Assembly (NCBI GenBank): GCA_900557165.1
Contig: USRS01000064.1
Span: 1 to 14,883, forward strand
DNA length: 14,883 bases
Source of the DNA: an uncultured Clostridium sp.
GTDB lineage: Bacteria; Bacillota; Clostridia; Peptostreptococcales; Peptostreptococcaceae
Reading direction: 5' to 3'
Shown here: in pieces, positions 6,653 to 12,503 of the stretch
Numbering within the stretch: position 1 is the stretch's first letter
Layout of the letters: every line of letters starts with the position of its first letter
The notes under the pieces: model-generated
Database searches by the model: none
Told to the model about the DNA's origin: nothing
The model's input: the letters and a program-made list of their open reading frames with translations, nothing else
Program-made: the position numbers and the translations under genes

Positions 6653-8332
6653 GTGGATGGGTCAAGGGTAATATTAGAATGTCTTATAAAAGAAGGTGTG
6701 GATATTGTATTTGGATATCCTGGAGGAGCAGTAATACCTCTTTATGATGCATTATATGATTATAAAGATAAAATAAAACATATTAGAACTTCTCATGAAC
6801 AAGGAGCAGTTCACGCGGCAGATGGATATGCTAGAAGTTCAGGAAATGTGGGAGTATGTTTCTTAACTTCCGGTCCAGGAGCAACAAATGCCATAACAGG
6901 AATAGCAACAGCTTATATGGATTCTTCTCCCATGGTGTGTTTTAGTGGTCAAGTTCCTACATCCTTGCTTGGTAAAGATTCTTTTCAAGAAATAGATATA
7001 ACAGGAGTTACCTTATCAGTGACAAAACATAACTTTTTGATTAGAGATGCAAAAGATTTACCTAAAACAATAAAAGAAGCATTTAAAATAGCAAGTAGTG
7101 GAAGAAAAGGGCCTGTTTTAATAGATATACCTAAAGATTTGATGTTGACAGAAGTGGATTTTAATGTGGATGATTATATTCCATCTAATTTAGAAATTCC
7201 TTCAAAAAATGAATTTGATTTAAAAGAAGAACATGATAATGAGAAAAAAATAAGTGAAGCATGTAAGTTAATAAAAGAAAGTAAAAGACCCATAATATAT
7301 GCAGGAGGTGGTGTGAAATCTGCTAACAAGGAACGACTTTTAGTAGATTTTGCAAAGAAAATAGATACACCTGTATTAAATACTATAATGGGTCTTGGAG
7401 ATATAGATAGAGATGATGAATTGTCTCTTGGAATGCTTGGAATGCATGGTAGTAAAGAAGGAAATTTAGCCATATCTAACTCAGACTTAATCATAGCCAT
7501 AGGTGCTAGATTTAGTGATAGAGTAATAGGCAAGAGCTCAGAATTTGCTAAGGATGCCAAAATTATTCATATGGATATAGATCCTTCTGAAATAAATAAA
7601 AATATAAATGTAGATGTGGATTTAGTAGGAGATTTATCTGTATTATTAGAAGATTTATATAATAGAGTTGATAAAAAAGAAAATAAATACTGGAGGGAAA
7701 AAATAAAAACTTATAAAGATAAGGAACATATTATAGGAGATGATGAATTTCATCCTCAAAATATATTATCTTTAGTTAATAAAAAACTAGGGAAAAATAC
7801 AGTAACTGTTACAGATGTGGGTCAGCATCAAATGTGGGCAGCTAAGTATGGGAAATTCCCTCTAGGTAAAAGCTTTATAACTTCTGCAGGACTTGGAACT
7901 ATGGGATTTGGCTTAGGTGCTGCCATAGGTGCTAAATTAGGCCAAATGGATAAAAATGTAGTATTAGTTACAGGAGATGGTAGTTTTAGAATGAACTGTA
8001 ATGAAATGGCTACAGTTTCAACTTATAAAATACCAATGTTAATATTACTTCTTAATAATTCAGTTTTAGGAATGGTTAGACAATGGCAAAAATTATTTTC
8101 TAATGAAAGATATTCTGAAACAAATATAGATCCAAGTGTGGACTATGTAATGCTCTCAAAAGCTTATGGAATAGAAGGATATAAAGTTAATAATTTAGAA
8201 GAATTAAAAGAAGTTTTAGATAAAATACAAATTGATAAACCCATATTTTTAGAATGTGTAATAAATAAAGATTATGATGTTTATCCAATTGTACCTCCAA
8301 ATGAAACTTTATTGAACTTAATATGCAATTAA
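6653..8332 (+). CDS. ilvB: Acetolactate synthase large (catalytic) subunit
   Basis: A thiamine-diphosphate enzyme that joins two pyruvates (or pyruvate with 2-ketobutyrate); the first common step of branched-chain amino acid synthesis. The 559 residues are normal. Order: N-terminal ThDP domain with FGYPGGAVIPLYDAL (20-34) and catalytic Glu49 (SHEQGAVHAADGYA); GPGATNAITG; central FAD-binding domain with RFSDRVIG; C-terminal ThDP domain with GDGS (441-444) and the closing NN (LLLNNSVLGMVRQWQ). The FAD-domain motif points to the anabolic IlvB type rather than catabolic AlsS. The start is GTG at 6653, 8 bases after AAAGGAGG; the ATG at 6657 is out of frame. It is the last gene of the T-box operon and ends in a terminator. 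It likely pairs with the short ACT subunit encoded first. Confidence 0.96.
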   Translation: MDGSRVILECLIKEGVDIVFGYPGGAVIPLYDALYDYKDKIKHIRTSHEQGAVHAADGYARSSGNVGVCFLTSGPGATNAITGIATAYMDSSPMVCFSGQVPTSLLGKDSFQEIDITGVTLSVTKHNFLIRDAKDLPKTIKEAFKIASSGRKGPVLIDIPKDLMLTEVDFNVDDYIPSNLEIPSKNEFDLKEEHDNEKKISEACKLIKESKRPIIYAGGGVKSANKERLLVDFAKKIDTPVLNTIMGLGDIDRDDELSLGMLGMHGSKEGNLAISNSDLIIAIGARFSDRVIGKSSEFAKDAKIIHMDIDPSEINKNINVDVDLVGDLSVLLEDLYNRVDKKENKYWREKIKTYKDKEHIIGDDEFHPQNILSLVNKKLGKNTVTVTDVGQHQMWAAKYGKFPLGKSFITSAGLGTMGFGLGAAIGAKLGQMDKNVVLVTGDGSFRMNCNEMATVSTYKIPMLILLLNNSVLGMVRQWQKLFSNERYSETNIDPSVDYVMLSKAYGIEGYKVNNLEELKEVLDKIQIDKPIFLECVINKDYDVYPIVPPNETLLNLICN

Positions 8333-8333
8333 G

Positions 8334-8371
8334 AAATACAGATAAGTTTTGCAGACTTACCTGTATTTTTT
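8334..8371 (+). terminator. Terminator of the ilv operon
   Basis: AAATACAG (8334-8341) pairs with CTGTATTT; an A/C mismatch and an inner TAAG/CTTA stem follow. A run of T ends near 8371. Confidence 0.82.
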
Positions 8372-8574
8372 AACAAAAACAAATAAGTTACAAATAGTCA
8401 CATAATATGGAAATTAATTTTATAAAGTGATATGGTTACAGTAAATAAAAAAGGTGGGGAGGGATAAAACTTAAAATAAATCAGTGTACTTATATAATAT
8501 AATTCTTTTTTTGTTTTTCGAATTGTTGTAATATATAATTAAATAAATTAGATGATGTAAATGGGAGATAAAAA
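8372..8574. other. Gene-free interval between ilv operon and small orphan gene
   Basis: About 200 bases of A/T-rich DNA with no ORF I would accept. It holds a purine tract (AAGGTGGGGAGGGA near 8450-8463) that looks like a ribosome binding site but has no start codon after it, and the weak promoter at 8511-8539. Nothing else is recognised. Confidence 0.5.
8511..8539 (+). promoter_or_regulatory. Possible promoter of the 77-residue orphan gene
   Basis: TTGTTT (8511-8516), 17-bp spacer, TATAAT (8534-8539). The -10 box is perfect; the -35 matches only TTG. It lies 36 bases before the GTG start. Confidence 0.45.
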
Positions 8575-8808
8575 GTGGAAGAAGTATTAATAAATATGGG
8601 ATGCATAAAAACAGTAAGAGATATTATAAGCAAAGTAGATAGTGGAACTTATAATATTGTAGATGAATACGATAGAAAAGTATTAGTAATAGTCGAAAAA
8701 AATAAAAGTTTAGAAACTCGCACATGGGAAGATGAAGGATGGATATTATCTATACATTATGATGAAAATGGTGAGATAACAAGTGAAAGTTTAGTAAAAG
8801 ATATATAA
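8575..8808 (+). CDS. Small acidic protein of unknown function (77 residues)
   Basis: I do not recognise this protein. It starts with GTG, 7 bases after GGGAG (8563-8567); the in-frame ATG at 8596 has no such site. Predicted secondary structure from the pattern is a helix (MGCIKTVRDIISKVD) followed by beta strands: TYNIVDEYDRKVLVIVEKN, then RTWEDEGWILSIHYDENGEI. There is a single Cys (Cys10), no signal peptide and no membrane segment, so it is likely cytoplasmic. Codon use is like its neighbours, arguing it is real. The gene is alone, after a weak promoter, with hairpins after it and a Crp-family gene 177 bases downstream on the same strand. Confidence 0.62.
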   Translation: MEEVLINMGCIKTVRDIISKVDSGTYNIVDEYDRKVLVIVEKNKSLETRTWEDEGWILSIHYDENGEITSESLVKDI

Positions 8809-8843
8809 ATTTCAAAAATATAAAAAGCATATCAATTTACCTT

Positions 8844-8866
8844 ATAGAAAAAGCTTTTCTATTTTC
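8844..8866 (+). terminator. Weak terminator-like hairpin after the 77-residue gene
   Basis: ATAGAAAA-AGC-TTTTCTAT (8844-8862) followed by TTTC. The stem is A/T-rich and the T-tract short, so function is uncertain. Confidence 0.42.
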
Positions 8867-8912
8867 AACATTGATTTCTAAATAGATATAATAACCATAA
8901 TAATGAAATTTG

Positions 8913-8944
8913 AAAAAGTGCTAATTTTATATTAGTACTTTTTT
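8913..8944 (+). terminator. Hairpin with T-tract just upstream of the Crp-family gene
   Basis: AAAAAGTGCTAAT (8913-8925) pairs with ATTAGTACTTTTT with one G-T wobble, followed by T. It looks like a terminator, but the TATAAT at 8951-8956 puts any -35 region inside this inverted repeat, so it could also be an operator of the regulator encoded next. Confidence 0.6.
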
Positions 8945-8950
8945 CTATGC

Positions 8951-8956
8951 TATAAT
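8951..8956 (+). promoter_or_regulatory. Likely -10 box of the Crp-family gene
   Basis: Perfect TATAAT 30 bases before the ATG. No good -35 hexamer lies 16-18 bases upstream; that position falls in the right arm of the inverted repeat at 8913-8944. Confidence 0.45.
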
Positions 8957-8985
8957 TATTTGTAAGGGAGATTAGGAGGGAATTT

Positions 8986-9660
8986 ATGCCGGATTTTAAT
9001 ATTGATAGAATAATAGAAATATGTTCTCAATCTATAATATTTAAAAATATGGATAAAGAAATTCTTAAAAGGTTTTTATTATCATCATCCTATAGAGTTG
9101 TGTTCATTAAAAAAGGGGAGCTAATTATACGAGAAGAAGAATATGTTGACTATATGGGATTAGTTTTAGATGGAGAATTAAATATATGTAAATATTCACC
9201 AAATGGAAATGAAATTTTATTGGAAAAAGTAGCAGTTCATGAAGTATTTAACTTAGATGTTATTTCTACTCCTACAAAAAGAAGTTTCCGTACTGTATAT
9301 GCTACTAAACCTTCATTTATATTGAAAATTGATTTTGATTTGGAGAAAGATATTGATTTAAGTGATAAAGATAAGTTAATCATATATAGAAATATTATAA
9401 ATTGCATAGGAAATACAAATGCAAAACAATGTCATAAAATTGAAATTGTATCTCAAAAAAGTATAAGAGATAAAATAATGACTTATCTATTAATTCAAAA
9501 AAATAATAAACAGTCCAACAGTTTTAATATTTCTTTTGATAGAGATCAACTAGCTAATTATTTATGCGTAAATAGAAGTGTTTTATCTCATGAATTATCT
9601 CTAATGCAACAAGAGGGTATAATAAAATTTAAAAAGAATCATTTTGAAATTCTAAAATAG
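8986..9660 (+). CDS. Crp/Fnr-family transcriptional regulator
   Basis: A 224-residue cytoplasmic regulator with the two-domain Crp plan. The N-terminal cyclic-nucleotide-type beta barrel spans about 20-115 (FIKKGELIIREEEYVDYMGLVLDGEL is the typical 'G-x-x-I-x-x-x-G-x-x...V-L-x-G' run, here with Glu where Gly is common). A long dimer helix follows near 130-150, then a winged helix at about 155-222, with the HTH around DRDQLANYLCVNRSVLSHEL (185-204) and wing EGIIKFKKNHFEI. The canonical cAMP-contact 'R-S/T-A' is absent, and there is no FNR-type N-terminal Cys cluster, so its signal is unknown. The start ATG has TTAGGAGG close upstream. The gene has its own -10 box and no partner gene in the same unit. 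Its target is not shown by the sequence. Confidence 0.88.
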   Translation: MPDFNIDRIIEICSQSIIFKNMDKEILKRFLLSSSYRVVFIKKGELIIREEEYVDYMGLVLDGELNICKYSPNGNEILLEKVAVHEVFNLDVISTPTKRSFRTVYATKPSFILKIDFDLEKDIDLSDKDKLIIYRNIINCIGNTNAKQCHKIEIVSQKSIRDKIMTYLLIQKNNKQSNSFNISFDRDQLANYLCVNRSVLSHELSLMQQEGIIKFKKNHFEILK

Positions 9661-9661
9661 C

Positions 9662-9675
9662 GTTGTTTTGACAAC
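9662..9675. repeat. Short inverted repeat directly after the Crp-family stop codon
   Basis: GTTGT-TTTG-ACAAC, perfect 5+5 arms. There is no T-tract, so it is a poor terminator. The TTGT-N4-ACAA symmetry could suit a Crp-family site, but this is weak. Confidence 0.3.
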
Positions 9676-9813
9676 ATACAATAAAAAATCAATAAACTAT
9701 AATTTAGTTAATAATTAACAATAAAGCTTTGAATTTACGAAGATTAAAGGATTAATAATAGTTACTTGGACTATAAGTTTTAATTGTAAAAACGAAGAGC
9801 GTATTATTTAAGC

Positions 9814-9874
9814 CTCAAAATAGTTATTAGATATTATACTTGGCAGATATCTAAATCTATTTTGAGTTTTTTTT
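9814..9874 (+). terminator. Long terminator hairpin in the crp-trhA gap
   Basis: CTCAAAATAG (from about 9814) pairs with CTATTTTGAG (9857-9866); an inner TAGATAT/ATATCTA stem extends it; eight T follow. It lies 154 bases past the nearest upstream stop. Confidence 0.82.
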
Positions 9875-9922
9875 GTAAATAAAAATCATAAATTATTTTT
9901 ATAAAAAAAAATTTAAGAGTAC

Positions 9923-9928
9923 TATAAT
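9923..9928 (+). promoter_or_regulatory. Likely -10 box of trhA
   Basis: TATAAT within the inverted repeat ACTAT-AAT-ATAGT (9921-9933), 69 bases before the ATG. No convincing -35 hexamer is seen. Confidence 0.4.
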
Positions 9929-9996
9929 ATAGTATATAAAATAATTAATAAGTTAACAAAATAAAAAGGACTTACGTGTAGAAAGGAGGAATAAGT

Positions 9997-10665
9997 ATGA
10001 GAACAAAATTAATTGATAGACAATTACCTAACTATTCCATAGGCGAGGAGAGGTTTAATTACATATCTCATATAGTAGGAGGTGCCTTAGGAATAATTGC
10101 TCTTATATTATGTGTAATGATTTCAGCATGGCATCATGATGTAATGGCCATAGTAACTTCTTCTGTATATGGGATTAGTATGATTTTACTATATTCCATG
10201 TCATCTATTTACCATGGTCTTAGAGATGGTATGGCAAAGAGAGTTTTTCAAGTACTAGACCACTGTGCCATATACATATTAATAGCAGGTACATATACTC
10301 CTATAGCACTTTGTTCAATTAGAGCAGTTGATAATACTATAGGATGGGCAGTCTTTATTATTGAGTGGGCCTTAGCAGTTATAGCAATAATTTTTAATGC
10401 CATTGATTTAAAAAAATATGCAGTATTTGCCATGATATGCAACTTAATCATGGGATGGGGCATAGTAGTAGTACTTCCTATAGCCGTAAAAGCTTTAACT
10501 TGGAATGGATTTGTATATATACTTAGTGGAGGTATTTTATATACTATAGGAGCAATTTTATATGGAATAGGTAAAAATAAAAGCTATATGCACTGTGTAT
10601 TTCACGTTTTTGTTTTACTAGGAAGTATAGCTCATTTATTAGGAATAATGTTTTATGTATTGTAA
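9997..10665 (+). CDS. trhA: HlyIII/TrhA (PAQR-family) membrane protein
   Basis: A 222-residue seven-helix membrane protein of the hemolysin-III/PAQR family, linked in bacteria to membrane-energy and fluidity homeostasis and in eukaryotes to ceramidase-like metal hydrolases. Seen in order: YISHIVGGALGI (22-33) opening the first helix; SSIYHGL (69-75) with His73; QVLDHCAIYILIAGTYTP (85-102) with Asp88 and the signature AGTYTP; and the last helix MHCVFHVFVLLGSIAH with the H-x3-H pair His199/His203. The Ser, His73, Asp and two late His residues form the expected metal site, so it looks intact. The ATG follows AAAGGAGG. It is followed 18 bases later by the next gene with no terminator, so the two are likely co-transcribed. 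Confidence 0.93.
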   Translation: MRTKLIDRQLPNYSIGEERFNYISHIVGGALGIIALILCVMISAWHHDVMAIVTSSVYGISMILLYSMSSIYHGLRDGMAKRVFQVLDHCAIYILIAGTYTPIALCSIRAVDNTIGWAVFIIEWALAVIAIIFNAIDLKKYAVFAMICNLIMGWGIVVVLPIAVKALTWNGFVYILSGGILYTIGAILYGIGKNKSYMHCVFHVFVLLGSIAHLLGIMFYVL

Positions 10666-10683
10666 ATTAGGGGGTAGAAGTTA

Positions 10684-11772
10684 TTGAAAAAGATAGCATT
10701 AATATCCTGTGATAATAAAAAGAAAACTGGATTTAATTTTGTTAAGGATATAGATAAAGAAAGTCAGTTATTTAAGTTATCTATGAATTATGGAAAGAGT
10801 ATAGCTGATGAAACTTTTATATTAACTACAAGATATGGCCTCATAAAAGAAAAAGATTATACAACTTTATATAATGAGACATCAGAATTTAAAAGTGAAA
10901 TGGAAAATAAACTATGGGCTTTAGAAATATTAGAGCAATTGAATAATTTCACCAATATACACGAGGATGAATATGTTATTTTAGCTAATCAAAATTATTA
11001 TAAAAATTATGTGAAATTTTTAAATAAGGTTGAATTACCTTTAAAAAATATGTCTGTTGACGATAAAATAAGTTATTTAAAAAAAGAATTAAATGACAAT
11101 GAAGAAGATAAAAAATCTTATGGAGAAAAATTTCATATACTTTTTAATTCTATGAAAAGATATAATTTCAATAACTTCGATGATATACCTTTTACAAATG
11201 GTATTTATGTAGTTTTAGATAAGAAAGAAAAATATAAAAATATGGATAGAATAGTAAGAATTGGAACTCACGATGATGATAATAAATTAATAATTAGAAT
11301 TAAAAATCATTATAAAAAGGGATTTAAGGATAGTAGTTTTTTTAGAAAAAATATAGGAAAATCTATTCTGTCCTATAATGATCATTATTATTTACATATT
11401 TGGAATATAAATTTCAATGATAAGGATAATCAAAGTAAATTTAATGAAATTCGTGATATGGAAGTTGAAGACGCTCTTGATGAAAAAATAAGTCAATATA
11501 TGAAGGAACGATTTGAGTTTGTTTGCTTTGAAGTAAATGATTTAAAAGATAGATATAGACTAGAAGAAGGATTAATTTCTACTATATATCACGATAAGGA
11601 TTTTTTAGCATCAGACAAATGGTTAGGTAAATATAGTCCCGTATCAGAAGTTAGAGATAGCCACATGTGGGTAGCTAAAGGATTAGATAAAAAACAATTG
11701 ACTTTGGAAGAATGTAGAAAAATAGTAACTTTATGCATAAAATCTAATGAAGAAGCTGAAAGCTACCAGTAA
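10684..11772 (+). CDS. DUF6884-like domain fused to a GIY-YIG-like nuclease domain
   Basis: Two parts. Residues 1-115 resemble DUF6884: SCDNKKKTG (8-16) for its 'C-x-x-K-K', an acidic helix, then FILTTRYGLIKEKDY (45-59) for 'LSAkhGLi'. Residues 165-320 resemble a GIY-YIG nuclease: NGIYVVLDKKE (172-182) for GIY, RIG (192-194) for YIG, IIRIKNHY (203-210) with Arg205 and His209, and RLEEGLISTIY (292-302) with a candidate metal-binding Glu (294/295), then SDKWLGKYSP (310-319). Catalytic-type residues are there, so an active nuclease is plausible but unproven. DUF6884 has no settled role. It starts with TTG, 8 bases after AGGGGGT, 18 bases after trhA, and ends in a bidirectional terminator. No partner methylase is near. 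Confidence 0.7.
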   Translation: MKKIALISCDNKKKTGFNFVKDIDKESQLFKLSMNYGKSIADETFILTTRYGLIKEKDYTTLYNETSEFKSEMENKLWALEILEQLNNFTNIHEDEYVILANQNYYKNYVKFLNKVELPLKNMSVDDKISYLKKELNDNEEDKKSYGEKFHILFNSMKRYNFNNFDDIPFTNGIYVVLDKKEKYKNMDRIVRIGTHDDDNKLIIRIKNHYKKGFKDSSFFRKNIGKSILSYNDHYYLHIWNINFNDKDNQSKFNEIRDMEVEDALDEKISQYMKERFEFVCFEVNDLKDRYRLEEGLISTIYHDKDFLASDKWLGKYSPVSEVRDSHMWVAKGLDKKQLTLEECRKIVTLCIKSNEEAESYQ

Positions 11773-11775
11773 ATT

Positions 11776-11820
11776 AAAAAAGAAGGTAATAGGAAAATTC
11801 ATCTATTACCTTCTTTTATT
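11776..11820 (+). terminator. Bidirectional terminator between convergent genes
   Basis: AAAAGAAGGTAATAG (11778-11792) pairs perfectly with CTATTACCTTCTTTT (11803-11817), with A and T tracts on both sides. It serves the GIY-YIG-like gene on the plus strand and ydbC on the minus strand. Confidence 0.93.
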
Positions 11821-11841
11821 TATATTAAAATTAATATTTAT

Positions 11842-12057
11842 TTATAATTTACTCATTAAATCCTTTAATGCTTCAAATTCTTCATTACTTAAAGTAATAC
11901 CTTTACCCATTTTTTCGTGGTTTGGTGCCCAGTCTCTTAAATCAAATTTTGGTCTAGCTCCATTCCAACTAACTAGATTTAATTCTTTTGTCCAACCCTT
12001 TGGATTTTCTGAAATTACACCTAAATGTTCTACTATATCAAATTTAAAATCAGCCAT
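11842..12057 (-). CDS. ydbC: YdbC/PC4-family ssDNA-binding protein
   Basis: A 71-residue protein of the bacterial YdbC group, related to the eukaryotic coactivator PC4, which binds single-stranded DNA as a dimer. The family's characteristic order is seen: FDIVEHLGVISENPKGW (6-22), KELNLVSWNGARPKFDLRDW (24-43) and PNHEKMGKGITLSNEEF (45-61). Trp-rich beta strands come first and one helix closes the domain. Length matches Lactococcus YdbC closely. The start codon is at 12057 on the minus strand, after AAAGGAG. A consensus-like minus-strand promoter precedes it and a terminator lies 20 bases past the stop, so it is a one-gene unit. A larger plus-strand frame over the same bases (11747-12109) is only its shadow. 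Confidence 0.92.
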   Translation of the reverse strand: MADFKFDIVEHLGVISENPKGWTKELNLVSWNGARPKFDLRDWAPNHEKMGKGITLSNEEFEALKDLMSKL

Positions 12058-12081
12058 TTATGATTGCTCCTTTTTTATAAA

Positions 12082-12110
12082 ATTTTATCATATATTCTTA
12101 TTATTGTAAA
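12082..12110 (-). promoter_or_regulatory. Promoter of ydbC (minus strand)
   Basis: Read on the minus strand: TTTACA (12110-12105), 17-bp spacer, TAAAAT (12087-12082). Confidence 0.65.
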
Positions 12111-12136
12111 ACATTACTAAATATAAACTTTTATTA

Positions 12137-12165
12137 TTCACAAAGAAAAATATTTTTCATATTAT
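12137..12165 (+). promoter_or_regulatory. Promoter of the 44-residue gene (plus strand)
   Basis: TTCACA (12137-12142), 17-bp spacer containing the palindrome GAAAAATATTTTTC, TATTAT (12160-12165), 50 bases before the ATG. Confidence 0.5.
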
Positions 12166-12176
12166 ATATTACATTT

Positions 12177-12377
12177 AAAAAGTTAGATTAGGCTAAAACT
12201 AGTGGGGGGTTAAAATGAAGATATTAAAATATTTATTTTATAAACTATTTGGTATAAAAAAAACTTATAGAGAAAGAAATTTATTTATTTTGGAAGCTTC
12301 CATAGGTCTGGAAGATGATTATGAAATTAATGACGATAAATTTGAATAAAGTAAAATGATATCAAAAAAGTTAGATT
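12177..12377 (+). repeat. 13-bp direct repeat flanking the 44-residue gene
   Basis: AAAAAGTTAGATT occurs at 12177-12189 and at 12365-12377. The second copy is the left arm of the terminator; the first is followed by CTAAAACT, an imperfect right arm. The pair may be a duplicated hairpin or chance in A/T-rich DNA. Confidence 0.4.
12215..12349 (+). CDS. Small orphan protein (44 residues), unknown function
   Basis: I do not recognise this protein. ATG at 12215 follows GGGGGG (12204-12209) with spacing of about 5; TAA is at 12347-12349. The N-terminal half is basic and aromatic (MKILKYLFYKLFGIKKTYRER), fitting a short amphipathic or membrane-touching helix; the C-terminal half is acidic (LEDDYEINDDKFE). 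Support for its being real: its own plausible promoter, a good ribosome binding site, a strong terminator 15 bases after the stop, and the balanced charge layout. It could be a small regulatory or membrane-associated protein. It sits between ydbC (divergent) and the macrodomain gene. Confidence 0.62.
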   Translation: MKILKYLFYKLFGIKKTYRERNLFILEASIGLEDDYEINDDKFE

Positions 12378-12391
12378 TGTCTAACTTTTTT
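12364..12391 (+). terminator. Terminator after the 44-residue gene
   Basis: AAAAAAGTTAGA-TTTG-TCTAACTTTTTT: perfect 12-bp stem with T-tract, 15 bases after the stop. Confidence 0.9.
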
Positions 12392-12425
12392 ATCTTTTAA
12401 TTATGAAAATCATAGGAAAAAGTTT

Positions 12426-12467
12426 TATAATTTAAGTAAAGAGTAAATAATTATAAGGAGTCCTTAT
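12426..12467 (+). promoter_or_regulatory. Possible promoter and operator of the macrodomain gene
   Basis: TATAAT at 12426-12431 is a candidate -10 box with no clear -35. Downstream is the inverted repeat ATAAGGA-G-TCCTTAT (12453-12467), perfect over 7+7 bases, lying where a repressor could block the leader of the gene that starts at 12504. Confidence 0.4.
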
Positions 12468-12503
12468 TTATTTTATATTAATTTTTGAAAGGGGATTATT
12501 TAA

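Larger units (their letters stand above)
9661..9996. other. 336-bp gene-free interval with a long 3' hairpin
   Basis: No credible ORF on either strand. From left to right: the short inverted repeat at 9662-9675, roughly 130 bases of A/T-rich sequence with scattered small inverted repeats (ACTT...AAGT and TTTT...AAAA near 9770-9800), the terminator at 9814-9874, and a leader region for trhA. It matches no riboswitch class I can recognise. A small RNA or a long 3' UTR of the Crp-family gene ending at 9874 is possible. Confidence 0.45.

Noticed and set aside
7174..7560. Minus-strand open frame of 128 codons
   Set aside because: Fully antisense to ilvB, which is certain from its motifs.
8422..8466. 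Purine-rich AAGGTGGGGAGGGA preceded by a tiny frame starting ATGGTTACAG
   Set aside because: The frame is only 11 codons and no start codon follows the purine tract at a useful distance; no leader-peptide or riboswitch pattern is seen.
9704..9813. Possible riboswitch before trhA
   Set aside because: No conserved motif of a class I know, and the region ends in a terminator more than 120 bases before the trhA start with no antiterminator seen.
10248..10463. Minus-strand open frame of 71 codons
   Set aside because: Antisense to trhA; no ribosome binding site.
11747..12109. Plus-strand open frame of 120 codons
   Set aside because: Overlaps the end of the GIY-YIG-like gene and its terminator, then runs antisense to ydbC, which is a recognised family with promoter and ribosome binding site.
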